A DNA stretch of 64,000 nt from Acanthaster planci. Its lineage: Eukaryota > Echinodermata > Asteroidea > Valvatida > Acanthasteridae. Where the stretch lies: positions 2,851,883-2,915,882 of the forward strand of contig NW_019091368.1 in the NCBI RefSeq assembly GCF_001949145.1. Reading direction: 5' to 3'. Shown piece after piece: positions 14,401-42,800 of this stretch; the first letter of the stretch is position 1; each line of letters begins with the position of its first letter. The notes under the pieces were generated by a model. That model was not told the origin of the DNA. It saw only the letters and a list, made by a program, of their open reading frames with translations, and searched no databases. The position numbers and the translations under genes were made by a program.

Positions 14401-16997
14401 CCTCGTATCATGCTGTGCAATCTTACAGTGGCCCCTAACGGACAATCAGCACTTAATATTTCTATACAAGAGTAACAACCGTAAGCAGAATGCCCTCCAT
14501 TCTGAACCAAGGACCTTTACAAGATCTTTGGCATGGCACCAGCGAAACGTAATAAGAGGGGCTATACATGGTTCACAATTTTCAAATTTCGTTGCGAGCG
14601 ACCGTATCAGCGCTATAGCTACTTAATGCAGTCAGTTATAATCATATCCTATTAAAGTCGGCTTAAAATTTGACCACCCGCTATCATGACAGACACAGCA
14701 TTGCAGATACGTGATCTGTGGGTCCAGCCTCCTGTGGCCTCTGGGCAAACAAAATGAGTAGCATAATTCATTTACACACGTAACCGGATATATACCACCC
14801 TCCGTGCATGAAGACAGAATCATCTTTACAAACAAGATAAGTTATTACACAACATCTCCTACTAGACCGGTTTTCACACGGTTGAAGAATTTGTTTGAGT
14901 GTACACCGGGGCCGGAGCGAGCTTGTAGTTCATCGTCCCACCAAACATGCCTGCTAGTTTAATTGACTTTTTAGGCATCTTTAGTAGTTCAACGGGGGCA
15001 CCCCCATTAATTGGTTGTCCGTGCCCCCTCCCACCAAGTCGCAGTTCCTATGATGACATCCGAGTGCAGTTTGGTCCACGTATATAGGGCCAACCACATT
15101 AGCTTTTGAAAGGAATCGCCAAACGAAAACGACGTCTTCTCGTTCTTCTACGACTACGACTTAAACTACGACAAGGCCTACGTCTTTACAGAAGAACTCA
15201 TTCAAACGCACGGTTTGACGACGTCTCCTTTAACCTAACCGTGCAAATTTTTCAGCACCGGGCTACTCATAAACTTTGAATAGATGGAGCCTTCCAGATT
15301 CAGAGAAATAAATAGCTCTTAACTTCCAATAAGGATCCACGGTTTTACCAAAAGAAGAAAAAGAAAGCTATAACAACTACATTTCAGAGGTTATGAGTCA
15401 GCATGCATGGTGTCAGTCGTTATCTGGTAAATATGTTCCGTTTCGCATGTGGACCACATTTCATAGAGCCCCTAGTTAACCCTGATCTCCTTTCTAAATT
15501 CTAAGCTGTACCATGGTACCATGCGAATGCTCCAGCCGGCGGCTGTTTGCTGAGAAACGAAGCGCACTCAGTGATTTACACAATCTTAATTGTTGCTGGC
15601 ACAGTTACACATGTTTACAGCGGTAAATCATATACAAGATAAAACGATGAATGCAATAGCCCTTAAGGTAAAGGTTATTTTTAAGTGCTGCCACGTGGAA
15701 AATTTGTTGAGGTCACTAGTGAATGCTCAAGGTCCGGATCGGAGTTCACGAACTAAGTGAACCCTGAATTGCGCCCTCGTGTGGTTTTCAAGGAAGAATC
15801 GGCGGGGAGTGGCTTCCTGTATCAAGCACATCTTCCGCGAAAACAAGGAAACAAATACACGTACAAGATACGGCAGGTTTCAAATCTTCTACTTGGAAAT
15901 GATTTGTGGAGGACCTTTGTGCCTTCTAGCTATCTGAAAAGAAAAGGAACCCTTATTCTGGTTGGAAAAAAGAGAGTAACACATAATTTATTTTAAATTC
16001 CATGAATTACTTTTAATTTCTCCAGAAGCACAGTTAATATAATGTTGGATGGAATTTTGTTAAACAGACGTTTACAGGAAGATATAAACCATCCCTCACG
16101 CAAAAATAACCTCTACATGTATTCCAATTAAAATAATTTATTTTAGAAGGCTTTGGACGGATCACCATATTTTGCAAGAAAAAACTGGATAATGAAAAAT
16201 GGAAGAGTCACCGCTCCTTCGATGCAGCTACAAATCCAACCACTTCTCTGTCAAGTAAAGCGGCTGTTACAATGGACATGACGTCAGAGGGAGATCGCGC
16301 AAATGAAAATAAATGAGCTTTTAAACGCCTATATAAAAAAAACCACAGTCGGGTATTGGCCACAAGTACAACTTCTCCATCTATAACTGCACCCTGGAAA
16401 GGGAAATTTGCTTGTCGAGTGCAAACGTTGTGCATAAGCTTATTGGGTTGATAATCACTGAAGTCTAGATGAGATGCTTCATGGTGGAAATGACTGGGGG
16501 TACATGCTTATACAGCCACAACAGTTACACAGTCTATTTATACACGTATTGTTTCCCATACAAAGTGTGGACATTAATTTTGGCGGTGATTTCCTGGACT
16601 GCTCCTCTCCATTTCAAACGCAATACCCCTGATCCCAAAATGCCTCTTAAGAGTGTTTTTTCAGAGAAGGGAAATCACTGTGTGGACGTGTGTGAGTCCA
16701 CGCAATGTCTTCTGGGCTAACAGATATGTGGACCTCTTTTGTGCGGACTCGGAGGTCCACACGGAGGTGTAGATCGGGGCTAGCAGGTGGAGGGGATAGG
16801 GGAGGGCCAAGGTCTTAACACTGCCCCGATGTGGCAAGTACATGTAAAGTTATGAGTTCAATTCCATGTTAAAGGACAATGGCTATTGCTCCGAGCCGGT
16901 CACAGCGAACTCCAACCTGAGGTGCGTCAGTGGGTTCAGCCGCCGTGAACAGCGGGCGATAGCGTCAGGGTTATGACTCTACGAGGATGCGTTTCTT

Positions 16998-17003
16998 TTT
17001 TAA
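16998..17003 (-). terminator. Possible polyadenylation signal (ATTAAA) of CFAP100
   Basis: ATTAAA on the minus strand lies about 20 bases after the CFAP100 stop codon. If used, the 3' UTR would be very short. An AATAAA further on (about 16138-16143) is an alternative. Confidence 0.3.
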
Positions 17004-17021
17004 TGGTTGGGTGCCACTGTC

Positions 17022-31339
<14,318 letters not shown>

Positions 31340-31909
31340 GGTGACTGACAGAACACTGAAAAGACAAAAACCATACAAAATATTCATTAATTTAAAAAAT
31401 TGACTGAAAATACCCTCTTCCTCCCCAAAAGAGAAGAGAACAAAACATTCCAAAATGTTCTTTTAACTTCTAACGTTAGGCCTAGGCCTATAGTATAAGC
31501 TGGTGGTCAGGGTACAGGTAGCCCTAGGCCTAGGCATCCCCATTCTGCCAGTCACGTTCAACCATGTCAACACAACGTTGAAAAAGTTAAACTGCCAATG
31601 CCCCTTTCCTCGTCAAACTTTTTTTTTGGTAGGCCTAGTGGTATACACGAGTCTTGCCCCTCTGCCTTATTAAAAGCCGAAACGGGAAGGACTGTAGTGA
31701 GAATTAGGCCTACCCACTTTCCCTTTAAAAATTACTTCTGTCCGAAAACTGGACAGAGGTGGCTTTAGTTTCTTACTCGGGGACGGCCCACCCTTACTCA
31801 CGGGCAGGTGAACAATATTGNATTTGTTTTCAGCAAAACCCCAATTTCTAACGACATAAAAAAAGTATAAACAAGATTTTATCCTTGCCTGGTTTTTAAC
31901 ATTACTTAC

Positions 31910-31975
31910 GTGGATTTTATTCACAATTTTCACCGAAGTCTAAGGTTTTCTTCACGAAAGGTTTCCGATGACAAC
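31910..31975 (-). other. Candidate 5' noncoding exon of CFAP100
   Basis: CAC|GTAAGT on the minus strand at 31910/31909 is a strong splice donor. The first coding exon has a clear acceptor (CTTTTCAG) 16 bases upstream of its ATG, at 31356-31363. Together they suggest a spliced leader exon. The transcription start is unknown, so the upper limit is only nominal. Confidence 0.45.
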
Positions 31976-31989
31976 GTAAACATAGCAAC
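31976..31989 (+). promoter_or_regulatory. RFX X-box-like site upstream of CFAP100
   Basis: GTAAACATAGCAAC matches the X-box pattern GTNRCC, spacer, RGYAAC with one mismatch in the first half-site and a perfect second half. RFX factors use X-boxes to drive ciliary genes. It sits just upstream of the candidate noncoding first exon, about 640 bp before the CFAP100 ATG. Confidence 0.5.
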
Positions 31990-33824
31990 TGTTGTTATTC
32001 GTTTGTTGATGCCAAGGCGTGCCGGACTTAACTCAAGTGATGTTAGACTGGCATAATGTCCTATTATTGATGATGTGCGCAACAAAGAGTCGGGGAACTC
32101 CCTTCTCGCAAAATGCCAAGTTGAAAGTTCTGGATACAATACGGAGTTAGTACACATAAGAATTAACAGTATCAACAACTCTACCTCCTCAATCCACCGT
32201 TCAAAAGGTTCAATCAAAGCAAATGCATTTTCAGTTCTATTTACTTGGGCCAGGTTTCATCATTCCAGGAAAGATACTTTGAACCAGTTGTGTACTCACT
32301 AAGAAAACTTCAGCCAATTTGTCATTCTTCTTTTCCAATTTTTTTCTTTCTTTTTTCCCCTTACCCATTAACTCTGTTTTTTATTATTATCAGACTCTGA
32401 TTTTTTTCCAACCTACAGATTCGGCAGCACACAGTATCAAAAATTTGAGACACTTATTTCATAATCTTTCATGTTTTATTGTAATACAGTTGTAATGTTG
32501 AAAAAGTCAACCAACCGTTGTGAAGTTGAATTCCAAAATCGTTTAAAATCAGACCAAAACAAATCATTTTCTGCATTTGAGGTGAAGTTTTACATCATAA
32601 CCCTAATGATGATGAACCCTATAATAAATCAAAAAATTGTAAAAACTAGATTACCCTGTCCTGGACTACATTTGTCAGAAATGCTTTCCATTTTAGAATG
32701 CTTCTTCTGTTGCTTTTTTATAAAAAAAAGTAATGCTAGAATTCAAATGTATGCAGAAAAGTAAAGCCAACAAAACAATGTAAAACAAAACCTATGAACC
32801 TCCCCCCCAAAAAATTACAACAAAACAAAAGAAATTATACAAACTCAAAAGTAAGAATAAGTTCTAATCATAGTAACGATTTTACATTTTGGATGAATAG
32901 CATACCCTGTTTTACATTTACAAAACACATGTACAAATTAATTCAGGCAGAATAACCCAGAATCCATAAAACTTAACGCAGTTCAAAAGATTTCTGCTAT
33001 TCTGCTAGATACAATTCAATATCTACAAAAAAATTGAAGGAACTCTGTCCATTTCCAAATTATATGAAATTTTCATTACAATTTCAAATTGCATAAAATT
33101 GGACGGGATAAAACTGAAGCAAGTTCACAGCATTTGCCAATAAATATTACTGAATTCCTCTGTACATTGATAAACCTTAGCCTATATACATACAGCCTAT
33201 AGCTGCTAAGGGAGTTTGCAATGATATAATACATGAACAATACAACCAAATCTACTCATATTTACCACTACATGGAACTCCACCACACACTACATACGAA
33301 CAGATGGAATTGATCCTGAAGAGCCNGCGTTGGTTGGGAGTTTTCATTTTGTTGCTAGCAATGTGACCATAACACATGCATTTCATAGTCATTTGTGAAT
33401 CAACAAAGTGCAGTTCAGTGCCAAAGAGGAAAATAATAACACCCTCTTAGGGAAAAGCTCCCTCTCTCGGTCCAGCTCAAGGCCCATAGAGTCGGGAAGG
33501 GACAGACACATGAAGGGGTCAAATACATGACTCCATCCTCCAAATGCAAAATAAATGTTACAGCTCTGATGAAGTGTGTCTTTTTCCTTTTCTACATTTT
33601 AGTTCAAACTTGGGTTAAAAAATAATGGAAAATCCTTTATGAAACCTTTCATGGTGGAGGCTAAATTTTTGGGCTTTTTGTAAGCTTTGGGAAGAAATGG
33701 AAATGAAATAATCCAAAAATCACTGGTTTCTAATTCTATTCATGAAATACAAAGATTTTTTTCCCTTTGGGGAGGGGGGCCATGGCCTCCCACTAATCCC
33801 CCCTTGGATCCCCCAATGTCCCTC
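31990..33824. other. Intergenic region between CFAP100 and CFAP92
   Basis: AT-rich and with no gene recognised. It contains a cluster of TAGGCCTA words just to the left (31480-31710) and single undetermined bases at 31821 and 33326. The left edge should hold the CFAP100 promoter. Confidence 0.5.
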
Positions 33825-33830
33825 TTTATT
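33825..33830 (-). terminator. Polyadenylation signal (AATAAA) of the CFAP92-like gene
   Basis: AATAAA on the minus strand, 68-73 bases after the stop codon. It is the first canonical signal downstream and implies a 3' UTR of roughly 90-110 bases. Confidence 0.6.
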
Positions 33831-33897
33831 TTATAGATCCACTCTTGACCAATCATATTCATTCACTCAAATGGGATGACCAATGAGAATACAGTGC

Positions 33898-36800
33898 TTA
33901 AGCCAAATCAGTTTGCATCATCATCCTCCGATTGGTGACATCTCGTGGGCAGGGCGTGCTCCAAAACTGCTCCCTATCAGGGTAGTAGAACTCCGTACGT
34001 AGCGGCTTGGCCTTGATGCTTGGGGATGGCTGTCGGAAGCACTCGTTGCCGGGATGGAGCTTTTGGCCTGCAGCAGCCGTGGCTTCGTGGGCAGCATCTG
34101 CGGTGGTGGCTGCTGCCACGGTGTGGAACAGGTGGTTGTTTCTGTCCTCCTGGGTAAGTGGCTGGATGAAGCGTTTGTGGAGTCCCCCGCGATCCTTGTG
34201 ATATAATCTGAAAAAATATGAAATGATGAAAAGAAATAAAACACACTACCTCTGTTACATGGTTTGAAGGCCTCTCTTATCAGTGTATTTAACGTTGAAC
34301 ATTTTTGTACTCTTCTCTCTGGGATCGGTGGGTGCCATTGTAATTGTTTCTGTATGATCTTGTCACAAGAGAAAAGGGAAAGCAAAAGTTGCCGTATGTG
34401 AGAAGACTGTGAGGCATGTGACCAATTTTCAACAGAATGTGCACAAACCTGTGGCATCCATTTAAATCAGAAAATGCTCAGGCACATTTGGAAAATAATA
34501 TGAAACAAATGAAGGTTTGGGGTTTTTCAGTGTTTAATGCATGGTGAAATTCAATCCACCCATAATTTTAAGTAGCATGTTGCAGTGTCGTAGGCGAGAC
34601 CACTTAAGACTATCACAAGACCAACACAAGACCTTCAATCTGAATTCAAGCCAAAAGCTATTCAAATGAACTGCAACAAAAGCATTCTTTCGTCATTGTT
34701 CAACCTGTTACTTGTGACTGGTCTTGTACATGGTCTCGTGATGGTCTCGACTACACCACTGGCACGTTGGCCTTGCATACTCACTTGAAGTCGTACTTCT
34801 TCAGTTCTGAAAATTTGGCATGCTCCATGTCTCGTATGGGAATCCTGTTGCTCTCCATGTGCCAGCCCTTTCCGTCCTGCGGCCCTGGCATGAACCCACA
34901 ATGCCTCTCCACTTCCCGCGGGTCGACGGCTGGCACAATGGGTACGCCGGCCTCCCTGGCAGCCGTGTCCAGGCTGGGATCATTTACCACGGCCAGCGCT
35001 GGGATCTCACTGATCCCTGCCTGCCGGAGGGCCAGCTTCTTGGGTTCGTCCTTCAGGAGGCCCTTCAGTCTGGCCACCTGGTTGCTGGACCGGGGGCCCC
35101 TGTAGTAGAGCTCCGTGTCTGTGGCACAGCGGTGGAACTTCATGGTCGTATCCTCCACGGCGATTTTGGAACGCCAGTTGTCCTGGTCCCAGTCCCAAGC
35201 TGCCCTCTGCTCGGCATCCAGGGTGTCACCAGCAAGGTGGATTGTGATCGGGGGAACGGGTTGGAAGCTCTTCTGAGGACACTTCCAGAGGTCCATGTCC
35301 TTCTTGCGGTCAGACCAGGAGTATCCTTCCCGTTCATCGAGCGTCGGTTTCAGGATGTTTGCATGAAGGGTATTCTCCGTCCAAGGCTGTTGGGTAAAAC
35401 AAAAAATCATCATTGACTGTTAATTTGATTCTAGTTTACAACTTCAGATGGGCTTTAACCTGAAACAAATACCCCAGCTTATTGCAATTTCTTACAGCAA
35501 CATATTACTCTGTGACAGGGCCTCAAAGTGCTGCAAAAATGATGCTGCCATTAAAAATGTAGTATAAACCTTGCAGAAAATGATTTTTGAAAGTCTCCAG
35601 CCACAACTGATGTATCTGTAGCTGGTTCACTGTGAGATAACACGGTCTGATAGTTAACAGGTTAAATTGTTCCATCAGTTATGGCCCTGCATTGCGCAGT
35701 ACCTGTGTGAGTTGGTCTCTTCTGGCCATGTCCGGTTGCTTTGGGTGAGCGTTGTCCTCCAGGGCGGCTTGCATCCCTGGATAGATGAAGCCATCCTTAG
35801 TCTGCCATGCATCCACCGAGTCCTGCTGCTCCTGTTTCTGGATAGCTTCTATGTTGACAGGTACCACAGTGGCTGAGTTATACTCGGGACAGTATGTGAA
35901 ACGATGATTGGGCTCCTGGTGGGATATGAAAAGGTACCTGAAGTTATCAAGAGGAGTTTAGATTTCACAACAGGGCTTGCATGGCCAGTCTCACTTTAAC
36001 AGCAGCTCAGCACTGAAATTTGCTAGGCACGGAAAGTATATGCTTAGTAAAGATGAGTTACCAGCCAAAGTTCTGTGCAAAGTATAATGACTGGTTCTCC
36101 GCTATGTGTCGCTTAGCACAGAATCTACTAAGCTAGCCTAATCTGCCTAGCTGGTCAACAAAATTGGGCCTGCCGCATGCACTCATAAATGTTGGACATT
36201 CATTGGCCTTGCTCAGCTACAACAATGCTTCCAGTACGCCAGGTTTTTTAAATCAAGCCCCTAGGACAAACACTTAACTGACCTTTGCCAGTTCCTGGCG
36301 GAGCAGCTCCTTGGCCTGTTCGGTGGAGTTGAGCGTCTGGGTGCTGTAGTTGTGGGCTACTCCGTTGACAGGCTCTGCCCGGATTGTAGCCGGCTTGGCC
36401 TTCTTGCTCTTGTTTCTCTCACTGACTTTCCGGACTGCATCCTTCCAAAACAAGTGTTCAAAACATTCAATTGCATCAGAATGAATTTCCATTTCTGACA
36501 ATTTTCTTTTTAAAGAAAATAATAATTTATGTTCATATTTCCCACCATCCGACTCCTCAATTTTGATGAAAGGGGTGCTTCGTGTCCGAATGAATATCTA
36601 CAATCATTCTCTTCCAGATTTTTAAGTCGGCACAAATTTTGTACATCTTAATATGGTCAAAGGGGAATCTCAAAAATGACATCTGTTCTTAACCTGTTAC
36701 TTACAATATTGTTTTTGATGTGGTCACTGGGCTCTCTGTGCAGCTTTTTCTCCTCCAACAAGTCCAGGTACCTGTCATTGTACAGATCCAAGGGGGTCCA

Positions 36801-39800
36801 CTCCCTGTGTCTGTGCTGGATGGGGGCTGTCTGAGCTCTCCATATGTCCACCTCTTTGTCCTGCCTTTGGGACTCTAACAATTCTTTGACAAAGAACAGG
36901 GGAATGGAATCAAAAATGGCACTGCTGCAGTCCGGTCCACCGCAAGCCCCTTCGTGAGTCTAGTCATGAGTCCAGTCACGATTCCTTTTGAAAGACCAGT
37001 CACTAATAACGGGCCGAGCAATGACTAACAAGGAATGCCTTTGTAGGAGCTCTTTTTGAAAAGCCTGTGGCTTGGCTTAAGACTGGATGTCTTGGGACGG
37101 ACTTGCAGCGACCTGTGTTGGACTTGGAGTACAACGATGACGTAATGTTTACTTTTGTCCTCCTTGCCCATCATGCGTGTTAAGAAGTACAGTGGAGATG
37201 GGTCTAGGGGGTCCAAAGCAAACCAGTCACTGCACACACAAGTGAACTTCTGTGTTCTTGATAAAAACAAATTGTACACAAGGCATTTTTCTCATCGGGG
37301 AGGTAAAATGCTGTGTTCTCCTGAGGAAACATCCGTCATAGAACCAGATTTCAACATGATTCCAGGCATCCTGACGCAAAGGAGGTGACATGTGGAAAAA
37401 GACATTCAAAAAGGGAACCAACTTCTGAGAGTAATGGTGTCAAGGTGCTTTCCCTCCTGGAATCATTCAATCTGAAAAGCTACCTCCAACAAATAATTAA
37501 TACCGGTTACCTTCAAAATCAACCGTAGTCAGTGGCACTCCAAACTCCTTGCTGAGCGAGACAATCATTTCGGCAGATGGGAAGAGGTCGTTACGTGCTG
37601 CATTTCTCAGAATGTCCTGTCGGACCAGCTAAAAGCCAATGACAGAGATATAACAAAACAGAATGGTACTATTCGATATGTCATAGTGAAACTGTTGCCT
37701 GCCGCGCCACCCACATCATTTGAATACATAATTATGTTCCAGATTCTGGAACAAGAACAAGAACAAGAACTTGAGTGGTTTCAAAAGTCTGAAGGAGTTC
37801 AAGTATATACATGTATAGGGTATCACAAAGTTACTTACACTCGTTTGCAAAAGTTTGAGACCACCTGAAATTGGACTGGTATTTCTGTCACTAGGCACTT
37901 ACTTAACATGTTTTTACAGTGGTACATAACATCAGTGTGGTGCTATATGCCCATTTGAATGAGGGTTTTTGCAAAGGCAGGTCTTGTATGACATTTTATC
38001 TGTAAGGCAGCGTGGGTAAAAAAAGCCAGTCTAAGTAATCAGAAATAAAGGAGGGCATACTAAATTTTACACTGTTAAAAATTCAAATGTTGGAAATGTA
38101 GTCAAATAGCTGTTTAAACAAGATACTAAGGTTACACATAGAAAATAAACAAAAGTTGCCATGAATGATTGGTTTAAGTTGGTCTTTCTTCAGGTTAATG
38201 CATTTTGTATGGGGGGTCCTAAATTTTTGCAAATGACTATATTTCAACTGATTTTTGGATTTTTCATTATAATTGCCGATACTTTGACCCTTCAGGGGGT
38301 TCGCCTACTGACCATGTCTAGTTTGGTGATTGCATCCAGACATAGCCTGGGCACCATGTCCCTGACATACAGTAGTGGTTGCTGGACTATGGAGGACAGT
38401 GGCTCGTGCAGGCGAATGCGGCACAGGTCGACGTCCAGGCTAGCGTAGCGCCGCTCACTGAACATCATGTTGGAATTGTAGAGTGCTTGGAAGGTCACAT
38501 TTTCTGCACAGAAAATTAAATCAATGGTTAAGATTTTTTAAAACAAGCGCAATTGGATGGAGGAGAATGCTGTGAGCAAGCATTATTGTCTAAAAAAAAA
38601 AGACAAGTCTTAAACTTTATGCATATTTACAGCAAAAGTCATTTTTATGCCAAAACTTTCAAGGAGCAACAGAAGGGAAGAACTCTGTTTGCCACGAGCA
38701 TTTTTACTGCAAGCTGAAAAGATGTACATGTATAATCATAATTGTTTCAGGCCTATTCTCGGATGGTTTTTGCTGACTGTACGTAAGTTGTATGTACAGC
38801 AGACACTCCAGAGAATTAGGCCCTGGTGCCGAAATCTAGTGACATGTTGTACAGTGTTTATGCACTGAGGAATATGCTTTCAAACCAGTTTACAGCTTCT
38901 TCAATATCAACACTTCAGTGGAACTTTGGATCAAAGCTGAGTCTGTGCCTTAATTACTTTGAACACAGCCAGCCATAAGACAAGCATTAACAGGAAAACA
39001 GGTTTAGCCATCACTATGGAAGCTATAACACACTTGTATTATTGCCAACAGTGGCTTGGATGCAGTCTACTTGATTTCTTTTTACTTTTTACACCTGGGT
39101 GATCCATTCAGTAAGCCTGCTCACTGATCTTCCATGGATCCCAGCTTGCATAATTTAAGACATTAAAATACCAAAAAATACAAAACACAAGAATAAAAAA
39201 AGGATAAAAATAGCAAAAAAGATAAAAACTCATGTTACAAATATAATCAAACAAGTATAATCAAACCACAAAAGTTGCACACAGGTCCACAAAAATTCAT
39301 AAATTACTACTCAATACAGTACACTACACTATGATTATACAATACAACTGACCCCAAAATCTACAATAAACTAACTAAACTAAAGTTGCCTTTGCTGTTG
39401 TACAAGACGAACGCTTGTTGGACGTGGAGATTTCAGCTGACCACATTTTAAAATGGTTTGTGCGAAAGGAGGTACTTAAGACACCCACCCTTGGCTTTAG
39501 GTCTGGGGAGGGTCTCCCAAATGAGATTGATGGCCTTCTCTCTCAGGCCTTCCAGGACAAAGATGTGCTTCTCTCCGTCCATCACCTGAAAGCCGGTCAC
39601 GATGTCCAGCAGCCGACTCTCTTGCTGGGCTCTAGAAATCAGTAGTGCATAATATCTGGTTAGCAGAGGTAGGAAACTAGACCTAAAGCTTTCTGAAAAA
39701 GTTGCTGGTTTCATAAGTCTTACCTCAAAGTGGCATATGGATGGTTTAACAGACTTCTAAGTGATGAATCATGTACAGACTTTGTGTGGGAAATCAGTTT

Positions 39801-42800
39801 GTGGTGTGTAATTATGAAGGTTTGTGGTATGACCGATAATTTACAGACAATGTGACATAGCATCAGGGCTAGAAGACCGTAATCAACGAACCTGCTGACA
39901 ACTTCTCCTGTACGCAGCAATGCCTAAAGCCAGTCCATTTTCAGAAGCAGTTATTTTTGTGTCAACTACAATTCACTTCAGCAATGCAACTGATGCAAGG
40001 ATTCAAAAAAAGGTGATTATTGATGTTGGTGATGGCTTTACAGATACATACTCTGACAGTTTGTAGGTGGATAATGCTGCTTCAATGATGTGCTCCGGCA
40101 TCTTGTCCAAGTTGAGTGCCGTGGCGTTGATTTTTGTGACAAGCTTCAACAGTCTGTGCAGAAACGCTGCGTCCTTGTACTCAAAGATGTAGACGATCCT
40201 CGCAAATGGACACTACACAAAAAAATGTTATAAGAGAAAAGAAAAGAGCGTCTGAATTGCAGGGAATGCTTAAAGATCTGTACATGAAAATGGATAATTT
40301 TTGCCTGGTACCCCAGGATATATTTTGTACACAGGTTAACAGGGAAATTGAACCAGGGGTCAACAAAGTAACATCACTTGTACTTGCTCCAATATGTCAG
40401 CACTCAATCTGTTGACAATCTGACATTTAAAATGCAGCATGCCTTCCAAAACGAACGTAAAACAAATGTGAGAGGCTAAGGAGGAAAAGCACACCAAAAA
40501 GTGTTACCTCAGGTGGCGTTTCAATCTCTGCCTTGAGCTTGACCTCCTGGGAGGTGGTCAGCGGGTAGGCCACCTCCACTCGGATCTTCAGCTGACTGTG
40601 ATTCTCCAAGTAGTGACCCATCGGTAGAGGCTCATCCTCTGCCACAAACCAAACGCAATCAATGCATACATTTAAATAAGTCATACACTGTTGAATGAGA
40701 GGTTGGCGGGTTCAGGGTAAGTCGACAAAAAATTGTCCCTCATTTGCTCCATACGTAATGTCATGTTTTCTAAAATCTGAACAATCAACACAAATGCTTT
40801 TATGTATTCTGCATGTGGATGTCAATAAAAGTAGGATAAAAAAACCACTGGAGCCCACGAATGTCTTAGTGGGGAAAACTCTCTTTGCATATGGGGCACA
40901 GTGTGCACAAAATCGTGGGCTTGCTCCCCATGTTTTTCATGGTCATGTATAAAACCCTACCTCCTTACATCCTTCCCTAAAAGTTCTGAAATGATATGGC
41001 TATAGTGTTGGACTAGCCATTTGTGCCTGGAAAAGGCAGCCAACTTACGAAACCTACGGATTTCTCCACAACTTACTCGGCCCATCAGCTGAGCTGGAAT
41101 AGCCAATCAGTCGGTTGTCCGCCTTGTTGCGGCCGATCACGTCTGGTATGGGGCAGCTGTGTATGGGGGCCGTCAGGTTCAACACGCGCTCCCCCAGCAG
41201 GAGGCTGGACAGGTCGAACTTGGCCAGGCCGTAGGGGTCCCAGGGTTTGAGGTGGTTCACGAAGGGGTTGTGCAGGGTGCGCTTGGCTGATGGCAGGAAA
41301 AACTCAGCAACATTACCTAAACTGGTTTAGGTTTCACATCAAGTCATTCCTATGTTTGCAGTGTTGTAGAACTATGCCAGTTTTATGATTTTGTTTTGAA
41401 TAACTGTCTTTATGGTGCCAAATGCTCTCTTTAACCTATGTACTCCATTCAGAAAATACACAGAGCAGTAAAACAATAAAAAAACAGTTACTGAAGGCCA
41501 TCATTTTTTTAAGGGCCATCATGTTTTTTTAAAATATTTTCATGAGTCTCTTTTCTGAACTCATCTCCTTCCAAGGGTGCAAAATTTAAAAAAAAGGAAA
41601 ACAGTGATTTCTCTGGTAATTATTCATTACTTTTAATCATTTTGAAAGACATTCACAGCTCTTACCTGTTACCATACCAACATTGCTGATCTTGTCATCT
41701 TCGATATCCTCCCCGAAGAGTGTCGGTTTCTGTTTGATCTCCTCAGGTCGTCTGTCTCGGTCATGCACCTCTATCTCCAGGGGTGGTCCCTGTAGGTACT
41801 CCACCAATTCTCCTTTCGGAATCGTGCCTAAAAAATAGAGCAAACAATTACAGACAGAATATAGAACTCGGACTTTTATCAGTAACAGGATACAAATAAA
41901 AAAGTTGGAGTAATGGCACTTTTTTTCCTACATTTGTGATCCTGGTCCAAATCCCGCCCACATCGGTACTCAGACTGGGTCATCGAACCCCATCTACTTT
42001 TGCAATTTTGCCCACAGAATATCGTCTCTGGAACATCTTCCATCAAGAGCCTCCTCCAAGATTAAAAGTTTAAAATGCCAAGATTGTATGAGCTTTTGAG
42101 GAATGCTTTGTAATGATCAAAGTGAATTCAGCAAAGAATAGAAAGTAACTAATGGTGCAATTATTTTCTATTAGGCTTAGTATCAAAAGATCGCAAGGTC
42201 CGGCAGTCCATGTGCCAGAACTAACCCAGCAACTGCACGTTGATGTCCTCCCAATAGATGTTCTTGGCATGGGGCTTGCGACAGCTCTCGTAGGCCGGCT
42301 CCCGGAAGAGCTGGTAGGCACAGTAGACGGGCTGGCAGCGCCGGGCCAGCTCCCGGTAGGGCAGCGGGGAGGCGGGGAGGGAGGTGCCCGAGTTGACCTT
42401 GAGGATGAGCGGGTTAAGCTCCCGCCGCAGGCCTTCCGACATGAGTGGGCCGTCTAGGGACAGGGTGAGGAAGACGTCCTCCAGGCCGCGCACGGGCGTG
42501 GTCAGGCGATTTGTGACGGACCGCAATCCTGTGACATGACAGGAATGTATTGTTAATGTGACAATGATGTGCCATTTTAGTAATCCAACTGACTGTGCCC
42601 ACAATAAAATTTGAGATTCTCTGTTGCGAATAAATGCAGAAGATAAATGTATACAAGTCTATGGGTAACGTTATGATTGAATCTGCATTTTGCCATTATG
42701 CATCCAATCACCATGATGGAAATTTTCATTCATAAAACAGTGGACTGCATATGAAATGTTCAAAACATGGTGTGATCTAAGTTTTTGAAATTCCCCAATT

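Noticed and set aside
34820-35416. 198-codon open frame on the plus strand
   Set aside because: Antisense of the largest CFAP92 exon (34785-35386).
38308-38313. Alternative CFAP92 exon 14 donor at GTAGGC (exon start 38309)
   Set aside because: It would put the next exon out of phase; the GTCAGT donor at 38312 keeps the frame open through exon 15.
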